In this document: positions 1-6,339 of the stretch, piece by piece
How the letters are laid out: every line of letters begins with the position of its first letter
Numbering within the stretch: position 1 is the stretch's first letter
Assembly: GCA_019240375.1 (NCBI GenBank)
Contig: JAFAYN010000621.1
Coordinates: forward strand, 1-6,850
Reading direction: 5' to 3'
DNA: 6,850 bases
From: Gemmatimonadota bacterium
GTDB taxonomy: Bacteria > Gemmatimonadota > Gemmatimonadetes > Longimicrobiales > Longimicrobiaceae
Translations under genes and position numbers: made by a program
The notes under the pieces: model-generated
The model's input: only the letters and a program-made list of their open reading frames with translations
Told to the model about the DNA's origin: nothing
Database searches by the model: none

Positions 1-889
1 AGCTCCCGAACCAGAGCAGCGCGAGCACCGATGAGGCGGTGATCATCTCGGTGGCCGGGCCGAAGAACTGGCGCCAGCGCTCGTTGCGCACCATCGCCCT
101 GTAGTGGCGGCGGGTGAGCCCGTGGAAGCGCTCCAGCTCCCACTCCTCGGCCCCCGACGCCTTGACCACCCGGATCCCGCTCACCGTCTCCTGGATGTTC
201 GACGACACCTCGCCCACCGCGTCCAACACGCTGAGCACCCCGGTGCGCAGGCGCTTGCGGAAGCGCCCCCACAGCCCGAGCATCGGCGGGAGGGAGATGG
301 CGGCCACCAGCGTCAGCTTCCACGAGATGAGCAGGAGCATCCCCAGGAAAAAGACGGTCTGGATGGAGTTGGAGAGCGCCTTGGACAGGTTGTTGGTCAC
401 CAGCATCCGCATCTGGTCCACGTCGCTGGTGACGCGGGAGATGATCTGGCCGGTGCGGGTGCGCTGGAAGAAGGGGAAGCCGAGCCGGAGGAGGTGCCCG
501 TAGATCTGGTTGCGGATGTCGCGCGTGACCCGCCCCTCGGTCATCGAGGTGGTGTAGTTCTGGACGTACAGCGCGACGTTCTTGACCACGAACACGCCGA
601 AGATCACCAGCACCACGTTGCGCAGCGCGCCCATGGCCGAGCCGGCGCTCACCAGGTCGCCGACGGCCCACTCCAGCAGCCGCCCCATGGTGGAGCTCCC
701 GCTGCCGAACATCCCCCCCCGGCCGGACAGCGCCAGGCTGTTCGCGCCGAACAGGACGTTCAGGAAGGGGATGAGCAGGGTGAAGCTGAAGGCGTCCAGC
801 GCCGCGAAGATGGTCATCGCGACGATGGAGGTGACGAACAGCCCCGCGTGGGGGCGGAGGTAGCCCAGGATCCGGAGGTAGAGCTTCAT
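1..889 (-). CDS. ABC exporter, membrane domain (MsbA-like half-transporter), partial
   Basis: This is the N-terminal 296 residues of a type I ABC exporter (fused membrane and ATPase domains) in the inner membrane; the gene continues past position 1, so the ATPase domain is not visible. The start MKLYLRILGYLRPH is typical of MsbA-like half-transporters. Hydrophobic segments lie near residues 16-45 (TM1), 88-110 (TM2) and 175-207 (TM3-TM4), and TM5 begins near 283. Family hallmarks are visible: the intracellular-loop stretch FFQRTRTGQIISRVTSDVDQ (140-159) and ETVSGIRVVKASGAEE (234-249). An unusually Gly/Ser-rich loop (about 50-67) follows TM1 and is encoded partly by a run of eight G. The ATG overlaps the porX stop codon as ATGA, and no Shine-Dalgarno sequence is evident, so translation is probably coupled to porX. 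Substrate cannot be told from this part; lipid A/lipid flipping (MsbA) is one possibility, and peptide or drug exporters of the same fold are others. Confidence 0.9.
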   Translation of the reverse strand, partial: MKLYLRILGYLRPHAGLFVTSIVAMTIFAALDAFSFTLLIPFLNVLFGANSLALSGRGGMFGSGSSTMGRLLEWAVGDLVSAGSAMGALRNVVLVIFGVFVVKNVALYVQNYTTSMTEGRVTRDIRNQIYGHLLRLGFPFFQRTRTGQIISRVTSDVDQMRMLVTNNLSKALSNSIQTVFFLGMLLLISWKLTLVAAISLPPMLGLWGRFRKRLRTGVLSVLDAVGEVSSNIQETVSGIRVVKASGAEEWELERFHGLTRRHYRAMVRNERWRQFFGPATEMITASSVLALLWFGS

Positions 890-2448
890 CGGGGGGTCAG
901 CAGCGCGATCGGGAGCACCATCTCCTCGGGGCTGATCCCGCAGTGCAGGAAGCTCCCCCGGTAGCGCGCCTGGTACTGCCGCAGCTTGGTCGGGTATACG
1001 AAGAACGCGTCCTCCAGCGCGACCAGGTAGTTGGTCGCCGCCCGTCCCTGCGGGAAGCGGAGCGTCCGCTCGTCGTTGGTCGCGAAGGCCAGCGACGGCT
1101 CCTCGGCGCGCAGGTCGTCGCCGAACTTGTAGCGGAGGTTCTGGGTGGTGTCGCGCTTGGCGAACACCGTCACCGGGCGGTGGCAGTGGATGGAGCCATG
1201 GTCGGTGGTCACCAGCACCGGGATGCGCAGCCGCAGCGCCTCGCGGATGGCGGTGAACGCCTCCGACCGCTCGAACCACTGCCGGGTCAGCGCGCGCAGC
1301 GCCTCCTTGTCGCGCGCCACCTCCCACAGCACCGCCGACTCCGAGCGCCCGTGCGTCAGCAGGTCGACGAAGTTGAAGACCATCGCGGTCACGCCCGGCT
1401 GCGACAGGTACCCGGGGAGCCGGCGCACCGCCGCCTCGCCGTCGCCCGAGGCGAAGATCTTCTCGTAGTGCACCGGGATCGGCCGCCCGGCCACGCGGCG
1501 CACCTGCCCCTCCAGCAGCTCCCCCTCGAAGGCGTTCAGGCTCCCCTCGTTGTCGCCGCCCCACCACCCCGGGTAGTGCTCGGCGATCTTCTCGGGGAAC
1601 CACCCGGAGAAGATGGCGTTGCGCGAGAACGGGGTCGCGGTGGGGAGGATCGAGTAGTACAACGCCTCCTCCACCTCGGCGTACGGCGCCAGGAGGGGGA
1701 GGAGGGTGCGCCACTGGTCGAGCCGGAGGCAGTCGATCACCACGAACAGCACCGTCCGGTCCTCCCCCATCAGCGGGGCGAGGAACTGCGGGACCACGTC
1801 GGTGGAGAGCGGCGGGCGGTCCCCGTCGCCGTCGTCCAGCCAGGCGGCGTAGTTGCGCACCACGAACTGCCCGAACTCGCGGCGGAAGTCGTCCAGGAGC
1901 GTTTCCAGCGAGGGGAGGAGCCCCGTCTCCCCCGCGTCGCGCAGGCGCAGCTCCCAGTCCACCAGCTCCGAGTACGTCTCGCCCCACTCGCGCCACCCGC
2001 GGGGGACGCTGCGCAGCGCGTTCAGCTCGCGGAAGCGGACGGTGAAGTCGCGCGCCACCAGCTGCTGCTGGATCGTTTCCCCCTCCAGGAGCCGCGTGAC
2101 CACCGAGAGCACCTGCCGCGGCGAGGTCGGCTTGACCAGGTAGTCGGCCACCCGGCGGCCGATCGCCTCGGTCATGGTGCGGTCCTCCTCACTCTTGGTG
2201 ACCATCACCACGGGGACGCGCGGGTCCAGGCGCCGCAGCTCGTCGAACACCTCCATCCCCGACCGTCCCGGCATCTGCTCGTCGAGGAGCACCAGGTCGT
2301 AGGTGGCGAGGCGGAGGAGCTCCAGCGCGTCGTCGCCGTTGGACACGGCGTCCACGTGGTAGCCGCGCCCCTGCACGAAGAGCAGGTGGGGGCGCAGGAG
2401 ATCGATCTCGTCGTCGACCCAGAGGAGGCGTTTCGTGGGTGCGGGCAT
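886..2448 (-). CDS. porX: PorX-type response regulator with PglZ phosphatase/phosphodiesterase domain
   Basis: A 520-residue cytoplasmic two-component regulator, close to the 518 residues of Porphyromonas PorX. Residues below are numbered from the ATG at 2448. The receiver domain (about 5-118) has the acidic pair D12-D13, the phosphoacceptor D56 in LVLLDEQMPG, T84 and K106. A helical linker (about 122-225) follows, then a PglZ/alkaline-phosphatase-fold domain (about 232-520). Its likely metal and catalytic residues are D239 in VVIDCLRLDQW, the threonines of ILPTATPFSRN (T270/T272), D362 and H366 in DLLTHGRSES, and D416-H417 with H423 in TTDHGSIHCH. In Bacteroidota, PorX works with the PorY kinase to control type IX secretion, and its PglZ domain has been shown to cleave oligonucleotides including cyclic ones; that function here is inferred. 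No DNA-binding domain is seen. An in-frame TTG at 2457 lies 6 bases after a GAGG but falls within the predicted -10 box, so I prefer the ATG. It is first gene of the unit with the ABC exporter. Confidence 0.9.
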   Translation of the reverse strand: MPAPTKRLLWVDDEIDLLRPHLLFVQGRGYHVDAVSNGDDALELLRLATYDLVLLDEQMPGRSGMEVFDELRRLDPRVPVVMVTKSEEDRTMTEAIGRRVADYLVKPTSPRQVLSVVTRLLEGETIQQQLVARDFTVRFRELNALRSVPRGWREWGETYSELVDWELRLRDAGETGLLPSLETLLDDFRREFGQFVVRNYAAWLDDGDGDRPPLSTDVVPQFLAPLMGEDRTVLFVVIDCLRLDQWRTLLPLLAPYAEVEEALYYSILPTATPFSRNAIFSGWFPEKIAEHYPGWWGGDNEGSLNAFEGELLEGQVRRVAGRPIPVHYEKIFASGDGEAAVRRLPGYLSQPGVTAMVFNFVDLLTHGRSESAVLWEVARDKEALRALTRQWFERSEAFTAIREALRLRIPVLVTTDHGSIHCHRPVTVFAKRDTTQNLRYKFGDDLRAEEPSLAFATNDERTLRFPQGRAATNYLVALEDAFFVYPTKLRQYQARYRGSFLHCGISPEEMVLPIALLTPR

Positions 2449-2456
2449 AGCCGACA

Positions 2457-2485
2457 AAATTAGCCTCGCGGGGGAGCAGGGTCAA
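2457..2485 (-). promoter_or_regulatory. sigma70-type promoter of porX, predicted leaderless
   Basis: Read on the minus strand, TTGACC (2485-2480) is separated by exactly 17 bases from TAATTT (2462-2457). Both boxes are close to the TTGACA/TATAAT consensus and stand out in very GC-rich surroundings. The expected start of transcription is about 2450, only about 2 bases before the porX ATG (2448-2446), so the message would have essentially no leader. The sequence match is direct; leaderless initiation is inferred. Confidence 0.6.
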
Positions 2486-2524
2486 CGCGCCCACCCGGGG
2501 CGTGCCTCCCCTTCCCTCCCGGTG

Positions 2525-2530
2525 TATATT
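2525..2530 (+). promoter_or_regulatory. Candidate -10 box for dnaX
   Basis: TATATT, preceded directly by TG, is the only AT-rich hexamer between the porX promoter and dnaX on the plus strand. Transcription would start near 2537 and leave a leader of about 59 bases before the GTG. No convincing -35 box is present at the right distance, so this is a weak call based on the -10 alone. The rest of 2531-2595 shows no Shine-Dalgarno sequence or obvious structure. Confidence 0.35.
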
Positions 2531-2595
2531 ACCTGGACCGACCTCAGGGCAACGCAGTCCCGCGCACCCCGGCAGCACCCTCGCACAACGTCGCC

Positions 2596-4365
2596 GTGTC
2601 CCGTACCGCTCTCGCCCGCACCTACCGTCCGCGCCGCTTCGCCGAGGTGGCGACGCAGGAGCACGTGTCCGAAACGCTCCGCTCCGCCGTGCAGCGGGGG
2701 CGGGTGGCGCACGCGTACCTGTTCTGCGGGCCGCGCGGCGTGGGGAAGACGACGCTGGCCCGCGTCCTGGCCATGGCGCTCAACTGCCCCAACCGCGGCG
2801 AGGACGGGGAGCCGTGCGGGGTGTGCGACTCGTGCCAGAAGATCTGGGGCGGGCGCACCTCGCTGGACGTGGTGGAGATCGACGCGGCCTCCAACCGCGG
2901 CGTGGACGACGCGCGCGACCTGCGCGAGCGGGCCATGTACGCGCCCTCGGAGGAGGACCGCTTCAAGATCTACATCATCGACGAGGCGCACATGCTCACC
3001 CGCGAGGCGTGGAACGCGCTCCTCAAGATCCTGGAGGAGCCGCCCCCACGGGTGATCTTCGTCTTCGCGACCACCGAGCCGCAGAAGATCCAGCAGGCGG
3101 CCCCGCCGATCCTGTCGCGCTGCCAGCGCTTCGACTTCCGCCGCATCGGCACGGTCGACCTGGTGCGCCGCCTGCGCGAGGTGCTGTCGGCCGAGGGGGT
3201 GGAGGCGGGCGAGGACGTCCTCCTCCCCATCGCCCAGAAGGCGGACGGGGGGATGCGTGACGCCCTCTCGCTCCTGGACCAGGTCCTTTCCTTCACCGAC
3301 GGGACCCCCACCTCGGCCGACGTGCGCCGGGTGCTGGGGCTGGTGGGGAGCGAAATCTACCTGGAATTGTTCGACATCCTGGCCGAGCACCGCCACGCCG
3401 ACGTGTTCCGCTTCGTCGCGCGGCTGATGGACGAGGGGTACGACCTCACCGAGTTCTACCGCGGGCTGGCCGACTTCATCCGCACCCTACTGATCGTCAA
3501 GCTGGACGGGGCGGACGGCGCCGAGACGCGCGAGGACCTGCGCCCGCAGATGGAGGCGCTGGCCGGGCGCTTCGCCGCGGGAGACCTGCTGCGGATGCTC
3601 GCCCAGGTGGCGGAGCTGGACGCGGACGGCCGTTTCCGCAAAAGCGGAGAGCAGCGGATCCTGATCGAGCTGCTCCTCCTCCGCTTCGCCTACCTGGAGC
3701 GCACGGTGACGCTGGAGGAGGTGCTGGCGGCGGTGGGGGGGAGCGGCAACGGCGGCGTGCCGGGCCCCCAGGGAAACGGATCGGGCGGGCGGGCGGCGGC
3801 TGAGGCCCCGCCCGTCCGCCGCCCCTCGCCCCCGCCGTCCACGGCCGCGACCCGCGCCCCCGCTCCGGTGCAGCCTGCGCCCGAGCCCGAGCCGGTTCCG
3901 CCGCCCGCCGCGCCCCCGACCCAGGCGGAGACCGCCCCCGCGCCGCGCCCGGTCCCGCTGGAAGCGGCGAGCGGTCCGCTGGACATCGTGAAGGTGCGGC
4001 GCGCCTGGAAAGCGGTGCTGGAGGAGGGCGACGGGGTCCCGCCGGGGATGTCCTTCCTCCTACGCGCGGCGCTCCTCTCGCTGGCCTCCGCCGGCGAGGT
4101 GCGGGTGGAGCTCCCCCCCGGCTCCCCGGTGCTGGACCGCCTGGCGCAGCCCGCCGCGCGCCGGCCGCTGGAGGAGGCGCTGGGCCGCCGCGTGGGGCGC
4201 CCGGTGGCGCTGGCCCTGGCGGAGGGCGCGGGCGGCGGGGAGGCGGCGGGGCCGCAGCGGATCACTGCCGAGAGCGCGCGGCAGGACCGCCTGCGCCGCC
4301 TCACGGCCGAGGAGCCGCTCCTGGCGGTGGCGGTGCAGGAGCTGGACCTGGAGCTGGTGGACTAG
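2596..4365 (+). CDS. dnaX: DNA polymerase III clamp-loader subunit tau (gamma/tau)
   Basis: A 589-residue AAA+ ATPase that, with delta and delta', loads the beta clamp and ties polymerases together at the replication fork. The N-terminus LARTYRPRRFAEV is the usual DnaX opening, so the GTG at 2596 is chosen; it is the only start codon in frame here and has no Shine-Dalgarno sequence. Visible motifs are Walker A GPRGVGKT (45-52), a four-cysteine zinc module (C64, C74, C77, C80), Walker B IIDEAH (127-132), sensor 1 FATTEP (157-162), the SRC arginine finger (174-176) and sensor 2 GGMRDALS (218-225). The helical collar domain ends near residue 375. A Pro/Ala-rich linker (about 380-455) leads to a C-terminal domain (about 458-545) starting LDIVKVRRAWKAVLEE, resembling the tau-specific region. 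A run of seven G at codons 380-382 could allow a shorter gamma-like product. It heads the dnaX-ybaB-recR cluster and diverges from porX. Confidence 0.96.
   Translation: MSRTALARTYRPRRFAEVATQEHVSETLRSAVQRGRVAHAYLFCGPRGVGKTTLARVLAMALNCPNRGEDGEPCGVCDSCQKIWGGRTSLDVVEIDAASNRGVDDARDLRERAMYAPSEEDRFKIYIIDEAHMLTREAWNALLKILEEPPPRVIFVFATTEPQKIQQAAPPILSRCQRFDFRRIGTVDLVRRLREVLSAEGVEAGEDVLLPIAQKADGGMRDALSLLDQVLSFTDGTPTSADVRRVLGLVGSEIYLELFDILAEHRHADVFRFVARLMDEGYDLTEFYRGLADFIRTLLIVKLDGADGAETREDLRPQMEALAGRFAAGDLLRMLAQVAELDADGRFRKSGEQRILIELLLLRFAYLERTVTLEEVLAAVGGSGNGGVPGPQGNGSGGRAAAEAPPVRRPSPPPSTAATRAPAPVQPAPEPEPVPPPAAPPTQAETAPAPRPVPLEAASGPLDIVKVRRAWKAVLEEGDGVPPGMSFLLRAALLSLASAGEVRVELPPGSPVLDRLAQPAARRPLEEALGRRVGRPVALALAEGAGGGEAAGPQRITAESARQDRLRRLTAEEPLLAVAVQELDLELVD
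3714..3803 (+). promoter_or_regulatory. Candidate -1 frameshift signal in dnaX (gamma-like product)
   Basis: The in-frame codons GTG GGG GGG at 3733-3741 contain a G GGG GGG heptamer (3735-3741), which allows both P-site and A-site tRNAs to re-pair after a -1 slip. A strong Shine-Dalgarno-like GGAGGAGG (3714-3721) ends 13 bases upstream; in E. coli dnaX a similar element stimulates slipping at A AAA AAG. After a slip, 20 codons are read before TGA at 3801-3803, giving a 402-residue protein with the three clamp-loader domains and a basic tail (ERQRRR...). A small possible stem (CGGCA 3744-3748 with TGCCG 3758-3762) lies just downstream but is closer to the slip site than usual. G runs also arise by chance at this GC content, so use is unproven. 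Confidence 0.35.
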
Positions 4366-4402
4366 GGCGCACACGGCGGGCGGCGGGCACGCGGCCCGTC
4401 AC

Positions 4403-4430
4403 TTGCGGACCGTGCTCCCTTCCGTATCTT
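4403..4430 (+). promoter_or_regulatory. sigma70-type promoter upstream of ybaB-recR
   Basis: TTGCGG (4403-4408) and TATCTT (4425-4430) are 16 bases apart in the dnaX-ybaB gap. Transcription would start near 4437, leaving a leader of about 27 bases before the ybaB ATG. This gives ybaB and recR a source of expression separate from dnaX. It also argues against the in-frame GTG at 4431 as the ybaB start, because that codon would lie upstream of the transcript. The gap shows no terminator: only a short CGGGC/GCCCG inverted repeat near 4383-4397 with no T run after it. Confidence 0.5.
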
Positions 4431-4463
4431 GTGACATTTTCGCGCTTTCGGCCGTACGGCACC

Positions 4464-4802
4464 ATGACGAACAACTTTCCGCCGAACAACTTCCAGCAGA
4501 TCCTGGAGATGGGGCAGCAGGTGCAGGCCCGTCTCGCCCAGCTCCAGAGCGACCTGGGGCAGAAGACCGTGTCCTCCTCCAGCGGCGGCGGGATGGTGAC
4601 CGCGACCGCGGACGGGCGCGGCAAGCTCCGCGGGATCAAGATCGACCCGTCGGTGGTGGCGGGGGGCGACGTGGAGATGCTGGAGGACCTGGTCCTCGCC
4701 GCGGTGTCGGAGGCGCAGACGCGCGCCCAGCAGCTGTACGAGGACGAGATGAAGAAGCTGTCGGGCGGCTTCCCGCTCCCCTTCCAGTTCCCCGAGCTCT
4801 GA
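4464..4802 (+). CDS. ybaB: YbaB/EbfC family nucleoid-associated protein
   Basis: A 112-residue DNA-binding protein of the YbaB/EbfC family, which forms tweezer-shaped homodimers, coats DNA and is linked to recombination and repair. The helical N-terminal region (about 10-35, QQILEMGQQVQARLAQLQ) is the usual dimer arm. The family signature follows: SSGGGMVTATADGRGKL (39-55), IKIDPSVV (58-65), DVEMLEDLVLAAVSEA (69-84), and the C-terminal KLSGGFPLP. The ATG at 4464 is chosen because the family begins about here and because an in-frame GTG at 4431 sits at the expected promoter start region. No Shine-Dalgarno sequence is visible. The N-terminus is slightly Asn/Pro-rich (NNFPPNN). Lying between dnaX and recR is the standard location of this gene across bacteria. 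It ends 18 bases before recR, so the two are presumably cotranscribed. Confidence 0.93.
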   Translation: MTNNFPPNNFQQILEMGQQVQARLAQLQSDLGQKTVSSSSGGGMVTATADGRGKLRGIKIDPSVVAGGDVEMLEDLVLAAVSEAQTRAQQLYEDEMKKLSGGFPLPFQFPEL

Positions 4803-4809
4803 TCGGTCC

Positions 4810-4813
4810 GGAG
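4810..4813 (+). promoter_or_regulatory. Ribosome binding site setting the recR TTG start
   Basis: GGAG lies 7 bases before TTG at 4821, an ideal spacing. It supports this rare start codon, and there is no ATG or GTG in frame near the expected N-terminus. It contrasts with dnaX and ybaB, which have no such site. Confidence 0.7.
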
Positions 4814-4820
4814 TCGGCGA

Positions 4821-5411
4821 TTGTCGGTCATTGACGATCTGGCGGGCGAGCTCGCCCGTCTCCCCGGCGTGGGGCGCAAGACGGCCACGAGGCTCGCCTT
4901 CCATCTCCTGAAAGCTCCCCCCGAGGAAGCGCAGCGGCTCGCCCGCGCTATCCTCGCCGTCCGCGAAAGGGTGAAGCCCTGCTCGCGCTGCGGCAACCTT
5001 TCCGAGCAGGATCCCTGCGCCATCTGCGAGAGCCCGCGCCGCGACACCTCCACCGTGTGCGTGGTGGAGGAGGCGTCGGACATCTCGGCCATCGAGCGGA
5101 CGGGCGAGTACCGGGGCGTGTACCACGTCCTGGGCGGCCACCTGTCGCCGCTGGACGGCGTCGGCCCGGCGGAACTGAACATCAACGCGCTCCTGGGGCG
5201 GCTGGGCGCCGGCTCGGGGGTGCGCGAGGTGGTGCTGGCCACCAACCCCAGCGTGGAGGGGGAGGCCACCGCCATGTACCTGCACAAGCTGCTCGCCCCG
5301 CTGGGGATGCGGGTGACCCGGATCGCGCGAGGGCTCCCCATCGGCGGGGACCTGGAGTACGCGGACGGGGTCACCATCGCCGAGGCGCTGAACGCGCGCC
5401 GCGAGATGTAG
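4821..5411 (+). CDS. recR: Recombination mediator protein RecR
   Basis: A 196-residue protein of the usual RecR length (about 200). It acts in the cytoplasm with RecO (and RecF) to load RecA onto SSB-coated single-stranded gaps. Domains in order: a helix-hairpin-helix, LPGVGRKTATRLAFHLL (14-30); a four-cysteine zinc finger (C54, C57, C66, C69); a Toprim domain starting at VCVVEEASDISAIERTG (79-95) and continuing through YHVLGGHLSPLDGVGP (101-116); and the C-terminal Walker B-like ATNPSVEGEATAMYL segment (about 141-155). All key residues look intact. The start is TTG, backed by GGAG 7 bases upstream and by the RecR N-terminus normally starting about ten residues before the hairpin motif. It is the last gene of the dnaX-ybaB-recR cluster and is followed by a strong hairpin. 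Confidence 0.96.
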   Translation: MSVIDDLAGELARLPGVGRKTATRLAFHLLKAPPEEAQRLARAILAVRERVKPCSRCGNLSEQDPCAICESPRRDTSTVCVVEEASDISAIERTGEYRGVYHVLGGHLSPLDGVGPAELNINALLGRLGAGSGVREVVLATNPSVEGEATAMYLHKLLAPLGMRVTRIARGLPIGGDLEYADGVTIAEALNARREM

Positions 5412-5414
5412 CGA

Positions 5415-5450
5415 GGCCGGGCGGGGGGCGGCATTTCCCCGGGCCCGGCC
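5415..5450 (+). terminator. GC-rich hairpin after recR, probable terminator
   Basis: GGCCGGGC (5415-5422) pairs perfectly with GCCCGGCC (5443-5450). A further GGGG/CCCC pairing inside extends the stem across a small bulge around an AT-rich loop. It begins 4 bases after the recR stop. The sequence after it (ATTCGTTAGTTTG) is T-rich for this genome but not a clean T tract, so it may be a weak intrinsic terminator or a 3' end-protecting structure. Confidence 0.55.
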
Positions 5451-5455
5451 ATTCG

Positions 5456-5484
5456 TTAGTTTGAGGATCTGGACGGTCTAGTCT
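5456..5484 (+). promoter_or_regulatory. Possible promoter for the mglBA unit
   Basis: TTAGTT (5456-5461) and TAGTCT (5479-5484) are 17 bases apart in the 97-base gap after the recR hairpin, the only AT-richer patch before the next gene. Transcription would start near 5491. The -10 fits the TAnnnT pattern, but the -35 is poor, so this is tentative. Confidence 0.3.
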
Positions 5485-5508
5485 TTCTGGAAGCTCTCCA
5501 CCGGGCCT

Positions 5509-5823
5509 ATGGAAACGAGGCAAATCCTTCGCACCACCGGTTTCACGGTCCTGGCGGTCGCCGCGGCGGCGGCCCTGGGGGCGCTCCTGGTCCGCGACCA
5601 GCTCAGCCGTCACCAGCGGGACCTGTTCAGCCCGCACCCGCTCCGGCGGCTGGCGGCCCTCGGCTACCTGGGGGGACGCCCCGCCTCCGTGGACACCGTC
5701 CTCCTTCTCCGCGACTTCCTCGCCTGGGAGGCGCGCCCCCTTCTGCGCAGGCGCGCCACGGCGGTGCTGGCCCGGATGGAGAGCGTCCTCGCCGCCCGCA
5801 ACCTTCCCACGGAGGCCGTCTGA
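5509..5823 (+). CDS. Small single-pass membrane protein of unknown function, upstream of mglBA
   Basis: I do not recognise this 104-residue protein. Residues 10-28 (TGFTVLAVAAAAALGALLV) form one hydrophobic helix near the N-terminus, most likely a signal anchor because no lipobox or clear cleavage site is seen. The rest is an Arg/Leu-rich soluble part of about 75 residues with two amphipathic helix pairs around HPLRRLAALGYLGG (44-57) and LLLRDFLAWEARPLLRRRA (65-83), which faintly resembles a HEAT-like helical repeat. The strongly basic stretch after the helix suggests the soluble part faces the cytoplasm. The start ATG has only a distant GGAAG upstream. Its stop overlaps the mglB start (TGATG), and a GGAGG for mglB lies inside its last codons, so it is translated with mglB. 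That suggests, without proving, a role as a membrane partner or anchor for the MglA/MglB system. Confidence 0.75.
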   Translation: METRQILRTTGFTVLAVAAAAALGALLVRDQLSRHQRDLFSPHPLRRLAALGYLGGRPASVDTVLLLRDFLAWEARPLLRRRATAVLARMESVLAARNLPTEAV

Positions 5824-6326
5824 TGGCGGGTGGTGCCGCAAGCTGGTCGTTCGAGGAGCGTGACTTCGTCCGCATCGAACGGCTCCTCCAGGCGTTTCTG
5901 TACGATTCCAGCGCGCGCTGCGCCCTGCTGGTGGACCGTACGGGGCAGCTGGTCGCCACGGTGGGCGAGCAGCCGGAGTTCGACTCCGTCGCCTTCGCCT
6001 CGCTGGCCGCCGCGGACTTCTCGGCCAACGACCAGCTCGCCTCGATGATCGGGGAAAACGAGTTTTCCTCCCTCTTCCACCAGGGGGAGAGGGAGTCGAT
6101 GTACCTGGCCGACGTGGCGAAGCGGGTGATCCTGGTGGTCCTGTTCGACAACCGGACCACCCTGGGGATGGTGCGCGTCAAGGTCAAGAGCGTGGTGCGC
6201 GAGCTGAGCGACATCTTCCGGGAGATGTTCGACCGCCACGCCGCCAGCCAGTCCCGTCCACATCTCGAAACGGCGTTCGTCGACGAAGCCGAAGACGAGA
6301 TCGACCGCCTCTTCGGCGATCTCTGA
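5823..6326 (+). CDS. mglB: Roadblock/LC7 regulator of the MglA GTPase (MglB)
   Basis: A 167-residue cytoplasmic protein of the roadblock/LC7 family and close in length to Myxococcus MglB (159). In Myxococcus, MglB dimers bind MglA and act as its GTPase-activating protein, setting the cell poles. The roadblock fold spans about residues 10-145: helix [17 protein letters not shown], strand [15 protein letters not shown] (34-48), then [15 protein letters not shown], and the strand pair [26 protein letters not shown] and VVxFDNRTxLGxVR are as I recall them in MglB. A linker leads to an acidic C-terminal helix ending [10 protein letters not shown] (158-167), matching the MglB C-terminal helix that contacts MglA. 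GGAGG (5811-5815) is 7 bases before the ATG. It overlaps the upstream membrane-protein gene by one base and ends 13 bases before mglA, the same order as in Myxococcus. Confidence 0.9.
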   Translation: MAGGAASWSFEERDFVRIERLLQAFLYDSSARCALLVDRTGQLVATVGEQPEFDSVAFASLAAADFSANDQLASMIGENEFSSLFHQGERESMYLADVAKRVILVVLFDNRTTLGMVRVKVKSVVRELSDIFREMFDRHAASQSRPHLETAFVDEAEDEIDRLFGDL

Positions 6327-6339
6327 AGGAGTCACGGCC

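Noticed and set aside
104..964. An open frame on the plus strand opposite the ABC exporter
   Set aside because: Low-complexity His/Ala/Glu-rich product with no motif; the opposite strand carries a convincing exporter membrane domain.
2455..2457. TTG as the porX start codon
   Set aside because: A GAGG lies 6 bases upstream, but this codon overlaps the predicted -10 box, and the ATG three codons later better fits the promoter.
943..2463. A long open frame on the plus strand opposite porX
   Set aside because: Its translation is rich in His, Arg, Gln and Val with no recognisable motif, while the minus strand encodes a clear REC-PglZ protein. Long antisense frames are expected at this GC content.
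2482..3396. A minus-strand frame spanning the intergenic region and the start of dnaX
   Set aside because: It is a shadow of the dnaX ATPase domain and has no motif of its own.
3629..3650. CAAAAG in dnaX as an E. coli-like A-rich slip site
   Set aside because: Only four A, not the A AAA AAG heptamer. The G7 run further on is the better candidate.
3780..3960. Pro/Ala-rich repetitive stretch in dnaX as a repeat array
   Set aside because: It is the usual flexible linker between the clamp-loader part and the tau-specific part, with no regular repeat unit.
4383..4397. CGGGC/GCCCG inverted repeat after dnaX as a terminator
   Set aside because: Five-base stem with no following T run, and it sits just before a probable promoter.
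4301..5452. A 383-codon minus-strand frame across ybaB and recR
   Set aside because: Ser/Arg/Pro-rich shadow of two well-conserved genes in other frames.
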